Source of the DNA: a virus
Reading direction: 5' to 3' (one strand)
IMG/VR virus record: IMGVR_UViG_3300028400_000270
Coordinates: 1-35,907 of that record
Length of the DNA: 35,907 nucleotides
Shown here: positions 21,405 to 28,527 of the stretch, in pieces
Layout of the letters: the number at the start of each line of letters is the position of its first letter
Position numbering within the stretch: position 1 is the first letter of the stretch
The notes under the pieces: model-generated
Database searches by the model: none
What the model was told of the DNA's origin: nothing
Seen by the model: the letters and a program-made list of their open reading frames with translations, nothing else
Program-made: the position numbers and the translations under genes

Positions 21405-22076
21405 ATGAATGATATAGGGCAAAGAATAAAACAGCTTAGAAAGATGTTAGGTTTATCTCAAAGGGAATTTGCCGAAAAGATAGGAAGGGCTTTGAACACT
21501 ATTCAAAGATATGAAAGTGGTTCAAGAACTCCCGACGAAAGCACCTTGAAACTGATAGCCAAAGAATTTGGAGTATCAGAAGAATGGCTCAAAAAAGGGG
21601 AAGGTGAGATGTTTTTGGAGACAGCTGTTGCCGAAAGAGAGGAAGAAGGGATAAAAGTTCCCTTTTATCCAGATGTGACACTTTCAGCAGGAGTAGGTTT
21701 AGAACCTACCACAGAGGAACATTTCTGGATAGAAATATCTCCAGACCTGATGGTTAAACTTATCGGGATAGTATATAAAAAAGGATTAACCTTACTTCCA
21801 GTTTATGGAGACAGCATGGAACCAACGCTTAAATCTGGTAGCGTGGTTATGGTCAGACTATGGGAATATGAAAACAATTTCATAAACGGAGCAATTTACG
21901 CATTCAGAGTAGATGGGGATCTGTATGTAAAAAGAGTAGAGCTGGACCCGGTAAACCAAATAATAACATTCAAAAGCGATAACCCAAACTACAGCTCATT
22001 CCAAATGAAAAAAGAAGAAATCGGAAGATTAAAAATAATCGGAAGAGTTTTAATAGATATGCATGGGGTTTATTGA
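21405..22076 (+). CDS. Prophage repressor, XRE HTH plus S24 peptidase-like domain
   Basis: This 223-residue protein maintains lysogeny. Residues 4-62 form an XRE helix-turn-helix (IKQLRKMLGLSQREFAEKIG, then TIQRYESGSRTPD). The C-terminal domain is LexA/CI-like, with Ser137 in YGDSMEPTL and Lys176 in LYVKRVEL as the catalytic dyad. An Ala-Gly pair (SAGVG, 94-98) is in the right place for self-cleavage, so induction by DNA damage is plausible. The gene is divergent from the early operon and has no strong ribosome site. Mu itself uses an unrelated repressor type, but many Mu-like phages carry this S24 type. Confidence 0.9.
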   Translation: MNDIGQRIKQLRKMLGLSQREFAEKIGRALNTIQRYESGSRTPDESTLKLIAKEFGVSEEWLKKGEGEMFLETAVAEREEEGIKVPFYPDVTLSAGVGLEPTTEEHFWIEISPDLMVKLIGIVYKKGLTLLPVYGDSMEPTLKSGSVVMVRLWEYENNFINGAIYAFRVDGDLYVKRVELDPVNQIITFKSDNPNYSSFQMKKEEIGRLKIIGRVLIDMHGVY

Positions 22077-22435
22077 TGGTTGAAGACAAGAGAGGTCTTC
22101 TTGCAAAAACCTTCACTTTGTTTGACAAATACCCTGAGTATGTTGTGCTTTTTGCTTTCTTGATTATTACTCTTGGTTTTCCCACCATAGGAATTATTTG
22201 GGGGAAAACAGAAAAAGTTCAATTACTAAGTATAGACTTATATCAAAATATTTTTCTCGAAAATTATGGAATGTGTGCTATATCAGTTTTTTTTCTTTTT
22301 ATTAGTATAATAATTTTTATAAAGATCCGAAAGAATTATAAAAAGGAAATACATAGAGTGTCAGAAGAAAAAAGAAAATTACAGGAACTTTTATTAAATA
22401 GGAGGTTGCCGAGATCGGGAAACTCGGAGGTGTGA
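22076..22435 (+). CDS. Membrane protein downstream of repressor, 119 aa
   Basis: The ATG at 22076 overlaps the repressor stop (TGATG), so expression is coupled to the repressor. The product has a short cytoplasmic start, membrane helix YVVLFAFLIITLGFPTIGII (about 22-42), a 30-residue loop, a second helix CAISVFFLFISIIIFIKI and a basic coiled-coil tail. No family was recognised. Co-expression with the repressor suggests a lysogenic role such as superinfection exclusion. Confidence 0.65.
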   Translation: MVEDKRGLLAKTFTLFDKYPEYVVLFAFLIITLGFPTIGIIWGKTEKVQLLSIDLYQNIFLENYGMCAISVFFLFISIIIFIKIRKNYKKEIHRVSEEKRKLQELLLNRRLPRSGNSEV

Positions 22436-22439
22436 GAAG

Positions 22440-22976
22440 ATGGAAAGTAATGGTATTTTAATAATTTACTATGTATTAATGTTTATGCTTATTTTAGCCC
22501 TGTTTTTATTATTCATGACAAAATATAAAGCACGAAGGGATAAACATAGGTATATGCTATATAGAATAAGAGATAAACTTGTAAAATATGGTATAGAAGG
22601 GAAAATAGAGCCTGAAAGTAAAGAGTTTAACATTTTATACAAAATGATTAATCAAATCATAGAATCAGCAGAAGAATATGACTTAGTGAAACTTTTAAAA
22701 ATAATTTTACAGATGGAAAAGATTATTAAAAAACAAAAATACCCAAAATTTATTGATAATAAATATATTGAAGAAATATTAGAAGACTTAGCTATAGCTA
22801 TATATACTTTCGTATATGAAAACAGCTTACTCATAAGAACATCTTTAAAAATAAGAAAACTACATTTAACAAAATTATTTACTTTATTAAAAAAGCTTCT
22901 TGAAACACCACAATATGAAATATATAGAAAGGCAGAAGATATTAAACATCAATTGGATAAACTTAACTATACATAA
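22440..22976 (+). CDS. Membrane-anchored helical protein, 178 aa
   Basis: The start has GGAGGTG eight bases upstream. One N-terminal membrane helix (IIYYVLMFMLILALFLLFMT, about 8-28) anchors a wholly helical Lys/Ile-rich cytoplasmic domain with several amphipathic helices (YDLVKLLKIILQMEKIIKKQ). No domain was recognised. It lies in the repressor operon with two other membrane or exported proteins and is AT-richer than the phage structural genes, a pattern of moron genes. Confidence 0.6.
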   Translation: MESNGILIIYYVLMFMLILALFLLFMTKYKARRDKHRYMLYRIRDKLVKYGIEGKIEPESKEFNILYKMINQIIESAEEYDLVKLLKIILQMEKIIKKQKYPKFIDNKYIEEILEDLAIAIYTFVYENSLLIRTSLKIRKLHLTKLFTLLKKLLETPQYEIYRKAEDIKHQLDKLNYT

Positions 22977-22994
22977 AACATTTTGGGGGAAGTT

Positions 22995-23444
22995 ATGAAA
23001 AAACTCATCAAATGGTTTTTTATCGGGATAATTGGACTTGCTGCAATTAGTGTCATCATGGATAATGGTTCAAGTTCAACTTCAACAACTTCAGATAGTT
23101 CAAAAACAGAAGCTAAAAAGATACCAAAAGAAGGAAAAACTCAAATCAAAACAGTAGCCAATAAAGATACTAAAAAAGCAACTAACGAAGAGCCACAAAA
23201 ACCATATTGGAAACATGCTTGGGGAAACATATGGGTAGGTGTAAAACTTTATTATGGTTCTGGATCAAAGAAAATGTATGTTGGAAAAGTTGTTGGAATA
23301 AAAAGTGATTTTAAAGATCCGTATACAGGTCAGGAATATGATGCAGTATTTGTTAAATATCCAAATGGAAAAATTGAACCTAAAAGAAGAGATGCTATTG
23401 TAAATGGTGAATGGTACGTTAGAAGCGATGATCCCGCTTTATAA
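22995..23444 (+). CDS. Exported/anchored protein with SH3-like C-terminus, 149 aa
   Basis: I place the start at ATG 22995 behind GGGGGAAG rather than the upstream TTG 22983. MKKLIKWFFIGIIGLAAISV is a signal anchor or signal peptide. A Ser/Thr/Lys-rich linker (about 25-70) follows. The C-terminal ~75 residues contain WGNIWVGVKLYYGSGSKKMY, VGKVVGIKSDF and YDAVFVKYPNGKIEP, a small beta-barrel pattern with turns. It lies outside the cell membrane if the anchor is N-in. It may be a lysogenic conversion or exclusion factor; the function is unknown. Confidence 0.6.
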   Translation: MKKLIKWFFIGIIGLAAISVIMDNGSSSTSTTSDSSKTEAKKIPKEGKTQIKTVANKDTKKATNEEPQKPYWKHAWGNIWVGVKLYYGSGSKKMYVGKVVGIKSDFKDPYTGQEYDAVFVKYPNGKIEPKRRDAIVNGEWYVRSDDPAL

Positions 23445-23786
23445 AACCCCTCTCAAATACTCCGGGAGCAAATCCTTAGGATATGTTCCCTCTGCTATTT
23501 TATGTAAATGCCACCACCATTTTTCAATAGGTTGAGTGTCGTCGTCTTGAATAGCAGGATTAACTTTAAGAATTTCTTTTAAATTTCCTATCAAATATTT
23601 ATCTATCTTTTGAACTTCTTCATTATCAGCGTATTCTTCCAATCCTTCCCTAATCACAGTAATATCCCATTCCATAACATCAGGGTCAAGAATTACAGCC
23701 CTTCTATAATCTACAAGCCAGCCAATTTTTCCTTCAGGGATTTTACCGTTCCTATTTCTTTTAACTTCCTGTTCCTTTGTTTCCAA
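23439..23786 (-). CDS. Small acidic protein downstream of MuF gene (possible immunity protein)
   Basis: The 115-residue frame starts at TTG 23786 inside the last 76 bp of the MuF gene; no ATG start was found. The product is acidic and compact (DYRRAVILDPDVMEWDITVI; AIQDDDTQPIEKWWWHLHKI), with a triple Trp. No family was recognised. Its location directly after a MuF protein with a toxin-like C-terminus matches the known MuF toxin-immunity order, so it could neutralise that domain. This is an inference from context. Confidence 0.5.
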   Translation of the reverse strand: METKEQEVKRNRNGKIPEGKIGWLVDYRRAVILDPDVMEWDITVIREGLEEYADNEEVQKIDKYLIGNLKEILKVNPAIQDDDTQPIEKWWWHLHKIAEGTYPKDLLPEYLRGVL

Positions 23787-25321
23787 TCTTCAAAACTCCC
23801 TATTATGTAATAAACGCTGATTTTTTTATCTGGCGGTTCAACGATTACAACTTTTTCTTTATCACTAATAATATATCTTCTACCACTTTCAAAAACAATA
23901 GAATTTTCCTTTGACAAAGCATTCTTAATCCATCTGTTTAAATCTTCCGGTTTCTTAGGTCTAATCTTCACATCAGGTTCATATTTTCTTTTCCAAAAAT
24001 GAACTAACAAACTATCAACTTTCTCATGTTTATTCAGATATTCTTCCACAGATTTAGGAAAAATATCAGGATTTTTCTTAATAAACTCTTTTAAGGGTTC
24101 GGTATCCAACATTTTCCATCTCCCCTTCCTCTTCACCCTTCCAATAGTCTGCAGAGGTTTAAATTCAGGAATTTTCATTAAATCCTTTTTCCTTTTAAAT
24201 GCCCCTAACTCAAAATCAAAAAGTTCATTTACTTTTATTCCAGAAGCTTCTAAATCCTTCACATATTCAGGAGCAAAACTTTTCAAAATTCTTTCAGGAA
24301 TTTCAGGTTTTTTCTTTTCCTTCATACCCTTTCTTTCAGCTTTTGGAAGAAGATAACAAAGACAAAGAGGGTGAGCCTTCTGCCTCGGGACTTTATCCTT
24401 TGGGAAAACACCTTTACCAAGACCGTAGTCAACATTTGCATAAACATCACATATATCAGGTCTTGGATGTGAGCTGGACAATCTCCACTGATAACCGACT
24501 ATATAGGGGTTATCTTTCGTTATTTCAATCTGTGTAAGATGGTAAGCTCTTGATTGTTCAGTTTGAGAAATAACCTTCAGCCTGTAAAGCTGTTTATCGT
24601 AAGTCCACCACTTAACAGCTTTGTTTATTAACTCCTGATTACCTTTTTCAACAGCCTCATAAATCTTTTCAAAAACTGTTTTTGAAGCTGTATATGTTCC
24701 CTTTCTTGAAAGTTGATTTATGTATTTTTCAACCTGTTTTACAGTTTCATCCCATATCTCTTTCATCTCAGAGTCTTTTATATATCCCCTTGCAGCATCT
24801 TCAAGCTGTTTTAACCATCTTGGAGTTTCTTCAGCTAAAACATTTTTATACTGTGTTCTTGTCAGCCTTTCTATCTTATACTGCATGTCGTAAACAAGCT
24901 TGTTTACACCTATTCCCCTTCTAATTCCATCGGACACAACCTTTTTAAGCCCCTCTTTTAGTTCATTCTCCCAGTCCCATATCCTTTCAGAAAGATTAAA
25001 GCCATCTGCATATCTTTCCTCAAATACTTCTCTTGCAATGGATTTAACAAACTTATCAACAGGAATGCTTTTTGTTTTTTGTGAAATTTCAGCAGCTGCC
25101 GCAACACTCTCAATCACCTGTTTAACAGATGACATTACACCTTCTGCCTGTGATTTTGCAAAGTCATCAATCATTTTCTCCATTTCAGGAGTTATCTGGT
25201 AGCCGTTTTCCTGCAGATAACGGAGAAAATCCTGCGTAAACTCTTCCGTTTCTTTTTCAAGAGCTTCAAGATGTTCTTTTAAATATTGCAAGAAAACTTT
25301 ATAAAGATTTTCCCAGTCCAT
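23711..25321 (-). CDS. MuF/SPP1 gp7-like head morphogenesis protein with C-terminal toxin-like domain
   Basis: This 536-residue protein follows the portal, as Mu gp30/F does. A coiled N-terminal region (1-130) is followed by the MuF core at about 254-325: TEQSRAYHLTQIEITKDNPY, SSHPRPDICD and HPLCLCYL, with conserved His/Cys. About 200 extra residues follow. The final part (about 400-515, with FESGRRYIISDKEKVVIVEP and KKISVYYIIGSFEDWKQR) has the short-strand pattern of the barnase-EndoU-RelE-like (PBECR) nucleases often fused to MuF. The domain match is by eye and moderate. If right, the phage carries a nuclease in its head. Confidence 0.72.
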   Translation of the reverse strand: MDWENLYKVFLQYLKEHLEALEKETEEFTQDFLRYLQENGYQITPEMEKMIDDFAKSQAEGVMSSVKQVIESVAAAAEISQKTKSIPVDKFVKSIAREVFEERYADGFNLSERIWDWENELKEGLKKVVSDGIRRGIGVNKLVYDMQYKIERLTRTQYKNVLAEETPRWLKQLEDAARGYIKDSEMKEIWDETVKQVEKYINQLSRKGTYTASKTVFEKIYEAVEKGNQELINKAVKWWTYDKQLYRLKVISQTEQSRAYHLTQIEITKDNPYIVGYQWRLSSSHPRPDICDVYANVDYGLGKGVFPKDKVPRQKAHPLCLCYLLPKAERKGMKEKKKPEIPERILKSFAPEYVKDLEASGIKVNELFDFELGAFKRKKDLMKIPEFKPLQTIGRVKRKGRWKMLDTEPLKEFIKKNPDIFPKSVEEYLNKHEKVDSLLVHFWKRKYEPDVKIRPKKPEDLNRWIKNALSKENSIVFESGRRYIISDKEKVVIVEPPDKKISVYYIIGSFEDWKQRNRKLKEIGTVKSLKEKLAGL

Positions 25322-26628
25322 TATAGACCTTCATTTTTCAGCTGATTGTCTGCTCCTTCAAGACCATCAACTTCCTTGTCTATCCTCTCCAGAGTTGCCT
25401 CATCCACATAGTCTCCAAGCATTTCCCTTGCCATTTTCTTCTTCAATTCTGCGTCAAATGTTTGAGAAATCTGTAAAGAAAGAGCGTCCATTGCATTCTT
25501 CAATTCTCTCTCAATATCTTTAAATGAAAAGTCCTTGTCGTATTCAATCTTTCCATCAAAACCACTTTCACCGTTCCATCTTGCAACTATGTCAGCAATC
25601 TTGTATTCAGCCTGTTCAAGATGAAGAGCAATTCCTGCCATCAATGAGTTCACCTGCTGAAACTCAAAATCAAGTGCCACACCAGATTTTCCAGACTGAG
25701 ATCCAAGAGCAAATTCAAGATTTACAATCTTATACATTTGAGAAATCAGAAAGTTTATGTATTCAAGATAAATCTTTGCAGGTTCAGGTGGCGGAGCTAT
25801 AAAGTCAGGTTTTCCGCCTCCTTCAGGATTGTAAGGTATAAAGTTTTCAGTTCCGATAGTTAGGTTTGAAAGCTGATTTGCAGTAGTTTCATCTCTAATT
25901 GGAAGAGTTAAAACAGGAAAAGTTATGTTTCTTAGAATCTCACGGAGTTCTGAAATAGCATTGTAAAAGTCAAAGTTTATCTGTGCTATGTCTTGGATAA
26001 AAGAAGGAGAGAAAACATCAAAAGGTAAAACCGTATCAGTCCATCTGACTGGAACAACAGGAACAATTCCAAGCTCGTGAGAACCAGAATCTATTATCTG
26101 TTTTCCTTCCTTATCCTTTGAAATTATCCATTCGTTATTAGTAAAACTTCTATAAACTTCACTTTCTTTAAAGACAATTCTTGAAATATTTCCATATGGG
26201 TCTAATTGAATATCTTCAACTTCATAGGGAAGTCTAATCACAGCATATGGAAGAAGTCCCATCTGCTTCTCTTCAAGTCTTGTTCTTGCTTTTCCTCTCG
26301 GTCTGTCTATTACAACTAAAACAGTTCCAAAAATTAAAGAAAGCTTTCCAGCCTTTCTCACAAAATCGTCTATGTATGTTCCTTGCTTGTCAACATTTTG
26401 AATAAAGTCCTCATATTCAGGAGTAGTTTCTCTGATTGGAGACTGTTTAAAAAGATGCGAAATGTAAGTATCAACAATCTTTTTTACATAGTTTGGATAT
26501 ATAGCAAGCTGCTTTCTCCTTTTAAACTTATCATCACTTTCTCGGGGATACTTGACAAGATAAGAACCGTCTTCAAAACCGCCTTTTCCTGTATAGCTAT
26601 CAATATAAAACTGCCAATTTTTTTCCAT
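25321..26628 (-). CDS. Portal protein
   Basis: A 435-residue protein that forms the dodecameric portal for DNA packaging. I start it at ATG 26628, with AAGGAG six bases upstream; a longer frame to 26670 would run into the promoter. The sequence has the helical N-terminal wing (GSYLVKYPRESDDKFKRRKQ), a beta stem with GTVLVVIDRPRGKARTRL, the segment EVEDIQLDPYGNISRIVFKE, and the C-terminal helix FQQVNSLMAGIALHLEQAEY. This is close to DUF4055-type portals. It precedes the MuF gene as in Mu, but is divergent from the terminase operon. Confidence 0.78.
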   Translation of the reverse strand: MEKNWQFYIDSYTGKGGFEDGSYLVKYPRESDDKFKRRKQLAIYPNYVKKIVDTYISHLFKQSPIRETTPEYEDFIQNVDKQGTYIDDFVRKAGKLSLIFGTVLVVIDRPRGKARTRLEEKQMGLLPYAVIRLPYEVEDIQLDPYGNISRIVFKESEVYRSFTNNEWIISKDKEGKQIIDSGSHELGIVPVVPVRWTDTVLPFDVFSPSFIQDIAQINFDFYNAISELREILRNITFPVLTLPIRDETTANQLSNLTIGTENFIPYNPEGGGKPDFIAPPPEPAKIYLEYINFLISQMYKIVNLEFALGSQSGKSGVALDFEFQQVNSLMAGIALHLEQAEYKIADIVARWNGESGFDGKIEYDKDFSFKDIERELKNAMDALSLQISQTFDAELKKKMAREMLGDYVDEATLERIDKEVDGLEGADNQLKNEGL

Positions 26629-26650
26629 TTTCATCTCCTTGTTTTTGTAA

Positions 26651-26700
26651 AAAAGATAAAGAAGTTTCAAGGCTTTCGTGTGCGAATTGAACGATTAATT
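26651..26700 (-). promoter_or_regulatory. Late promoter for the portal-MuF operon
   Basis: On the minus strand TTAATCGTTCAATTCGCACAC has one consensus half-site and a degenerate second (CGCACA). After exactly 13 bases CTTCTTTATCTTTT (26664-26651) follows. It is back-to-back with the terminase promoter. Confidence 0.75.
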
Positions 26701-26706
26701 TTTTGT

Positions 26707-26753
26707 CATTCGTTCAAATCGTTCACAAAACAAATAGCAATTATTTATCTTTG
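26707..26753 (+). promoter_or_regulatory. Late promoter for the terminase operon
   Basis: ATTCGTTCAAATCGTTCAC (26708-26726), 13 bases, then ATTATTTATCTTTG (26740-26753). The element ends just before ATG 26755, which argues that translation begins at TTG 26782 rather than at that ATG. Confidence 0.78.
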
Positions 26754-26781
26754 AATGAAAGAAAAATTGAAGGAGAAAATT

Positions 26782-27051
26782 TTGAATGCTAAGAAAAAAG
26801 GTTCAAGAGTTGAAAGAGAAATCAAAAAGATATTTGAAGAAAGTGGCTTCTCAGTTGTTCGTTCTGCTGGTTCAATTGGAGCTGCTGATTTACAAGTTGA
26901 AAAAATTGGTTCCGTTCAAGTAAAAGCCCGTAAAAGTTTTGCAGTTCTAAACTTATTTGACGGAGCAGACAAGCTTGTTATCAAAGCAGACAGAAAAGAA
27001 GCATACATAGTTATGCCACTTAAAGCTTATTTGGAGGAGATTTTAAAATGA
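26782..27051 (+). CDS. Holliday-junction-resolvase-like nuclease
   Basis: The 89-residue product (from TTG 26782, AAGGAG six bases upstream) contains KKGSRVEREIKKIFEESGFS, VVRSAGSIGAADLQVEKIGS and VQVKARKSFA. The Glu, Asp and Gln/Glu-x-Lys positions are the active-site pattern of the archaeal Hjc/PD-(D/E)xK group. This suggests it resolves branched DNA, perhaps before packaging. The longer version from ATG 26755 adds nine residues but would start inside the promoter. It is first in the terminase operon and overlaps the next gene by 4 bp. Confidence 0.65.
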   Translation: MNAKKKGSRVEREIKKIFEESGFSVVRSAGSIGAADLQVEKIGSVQVKARKSFAVLNLFDGADKLVIKADRKEAYIVMPLKAYLEEILK

Positions 27052-27347
27052 ACTCAAAAGAAAAAGAATTATCAGCTTTATGGAGAATGTATAGCAACGG
27101 TAAAGAGAATAATCCTAATAGCCTTAACAATGGTTTAACCGCCAAGAAAAAAACAAGTGAAGCAAACAAAAAGCTTATATACAAAAGCAGTTTTGAAATT
27201 AAAGATTTATTCATGGATAAAGTATATACAAACATGCTTCTTCCTGCAATCCTTGATGTAATCGGAAACAACATCATAAAAATAGGTGTAGCAATATCTG
27301 CAATAATAGCATCTATTGGTTATTTGATAGACAAAATTAAGGGGTGA
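27048..27347 (+). CDS. Small membrane-tail protein of the terminase operon, 99 aa
   Basis: The N-terminal part is polar and helical (ELSALWRMYSNGKENNPNSL, then AKKKTSEANKKLIYKSSFEI). The C-terminus has one hydrophobic segment (AILDVIGNNIIKIGVAISAI then IASIGYLI). It lies where Mu has genes of unknown role before gp25. The ATG overlaps the nuclease stop and the stop overlaps the next ATG. No function was recognised. Confidence 0.55.
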   Translation: MNSKEKELSALWRMYSNGKENNPNSLNNGLTAKKKTSEANKKLIYKSSFEIKDLFMDKVYTNMLLPAILDVIGNNIIKIGVAISAIIASIGYLIDKIKG

Positions 27348-27706
27348 ACGTAATGACAGAGTGGACAGTCGGAATTGCAGTTGGACAGCTAACAGGAACA
27401 GTTTTAGCACTATTTTGGTTTTTAAAAACGATTAAAAGTGATATTTCGGAAATGGGAAAGGATGTTGCAGAAAAACATAACCATCTTTCGGAAAGATTAA
27501 ACAATTTGGAAAAAGAACTTCCTTACAAGTTCATTACACAAGAACAAATGGCAAATCTATCCGCAGGATTAGATAGAAGATTAAAAAACATAGAAAATGC
27601 AAATTTTGAAATGCTTAAAAAACTTGAATATTTAAGAGGTCAAGAAGATACCAAAACAGAAATTTTAAAAACAGTCAGGGAGTTAAAAAATGAGAAAGAT
27701 AAATAA
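27344..27706 (+). CDS. Mu gp25-like (DUF2730) protein
   Basis: The 120-residue protein has an N-terminal membrane helix (TVGIAVGQLTGTVLALFWFL, about 4-23) followed by a long charged coiled coil with KHNHLSERLNNLEKELPYKF. This is the shape of DUF2730 proteins, which in Mu-like phages lie between the lysis genes and gp26/gp27. Its role in those phages is unclear. The gene order gp25-26-27-28 is conserved here. Confidence 0.62.
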   Translation: MNVMTEWTVGIAVGQLTGTVLALFWFLKTIKSDISEMGKDVAEKHNHLSERLNNLEKELPYKFITQEQMANLSAGLDRRLKNIENANFEMLKKLEYLRGQEDTKTEILKTVRELKNEKDK

Positions 27707-27989
27707 CCAAAGGATAGTCAGAGGAAAAATTTTACAATTCCTACACATCTCTTATCCATATCCAGCTATGGAAGAAACATTACTTTACTCTTTTTCAGAG
27801 GTAGGAATGCTTCCAGATGAAGTTAAAAGAAGTCTCCAATATTTAGTTGACAAAGGATATGTTGAAAAAGAAGAAAAAAACCTTGTTGAAGTTAGAAATC
27901 AAAAAGTTGCTTTATACAAGCTCACACCTACAGGTGTAGAACTTATGGATGGACTTATTGAGGATAAAGCAGTCTTACTTGGAGAGTGA
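27690..27989 (+). CDS. Mu gp26-like winged-helix protein
   Basis: The 99-residue product has a winged-helix pattern: helices with RIVRGKILQFLHISYPYPAM, a recognition helix MLPDEVKRSLQYLVDKGYVE, then a beta wing with VALYKLTPTGVELMDGLI. Mu gp26-type proteins at this position have the same size and type. It overlaps the preceding gene by 17 bp, with AGGGAG six bases before its ATG. It may act in packaging or late regulation. Confidence 0.65.
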   Translation: MRKINNQRIVRGKILQFLHISYPYPAMEETLLYSFSEVGMLPDEVKRSLQYLVDKGYVEKEEKNLVEVRNQKVALYKLTPTGVELMDGLIEDKAVLLGE

Positions 27990-27990
27990 T

Positions 27991-28527
27991 ATGGGAAGAA
28001 GAAGCAAAGCTGAACAATACGGATTGGTAGAGAAGATAATAAAGCTATACACTCAAGGCAAAACAGTAAGCGAAATTTCAGAAGAACTGACAGCAGAAGG
28101 ATTTGAAATTTCCAAATCTTCTGTTCATAGAACTGTTAAAAGCTGGGAAGAACTCCTAACAGAATACAAAGTTGCAACTGCACAGGCTAAAGCATTTGTT
28201 GAAGCTATAGGAACAGGTTCAAATACAGACTTTGTAGAAACAGGTGTAGCACTTCTATCAAACGAAATTATAGAGCTGTTCAGAGCATTAAGAAGTATAG
28301 AAATACATGCAGAAGATTTAGAAGGATTGAATAAAAAAATAGAAGGATTAAACAGACTTGCATTGTCCTTACAAAGAATTATTTCTACACAGTCTGTTGC
28401 AGTAGATGTAAAGGAAAAAACCAGGACATTAGTAAAGAAAATTGAAGCAGAAGCAGAAAAACAGGGAGTTGGAGAAGATTTTAAACAGTTTATTATTCAG
28501 GAGTTGAAACAGGCTTATGGATTATAA
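27991..28527 (+). CDS. Small terminase subunit, Mu gp27/DUF3486-like
   Basis: Starting at ATG 27991 (with GGAGAG upstream), the product begins MGRRSKAEQYGLVEKIIKLY, the M-G-R-x-S start of DUF3486 proteins. TVSEISEELTAEGFEISKSS then VHRTVKSWEELL forms a helix-turn-helix for DNA recognition. The rest is helical and should oligomerise. DUF3486 proteins are the probable small terminases of Mu-like phages. The frame is open back to 27949, but that would overlap the gp26-like gene by 41 bp and add an unrelated start. Confidence 0.8.
   Translation: MGRRSKAEQYGLVEKIIKLYTQGKTVSEISEELTAEGFEISKSSVHRTVKSWEELLTEYKVATAQAKAFVEAIGTGSNTDFVETGVALLSNEIIELFRALRSIEIHAEDLEGLNKKIEGLNRLALSLQRIISTQSVAVDVKEKTRTLVKKIEAEAEKQGVGEDFKQFIIQELKQAYGL

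Noticed and set aside
22403-22425. CCGAG...CTCGG hairpin before the 178-aa membrane gene as a riboswitch or thermosensor
   Set aside because: The 5-bp stem with a 9-base loop ends just before the ribosome site, so it is suggestive, but it is too short to support a regulatory claim.
24199-24537. Plus-strand frame of 112 aa inside the MuF gene
   Set aside because: The product is a low-complexity, Phe/Leu/His-rich shadow of a well-supported minus-strand gene and has no ribosome site.
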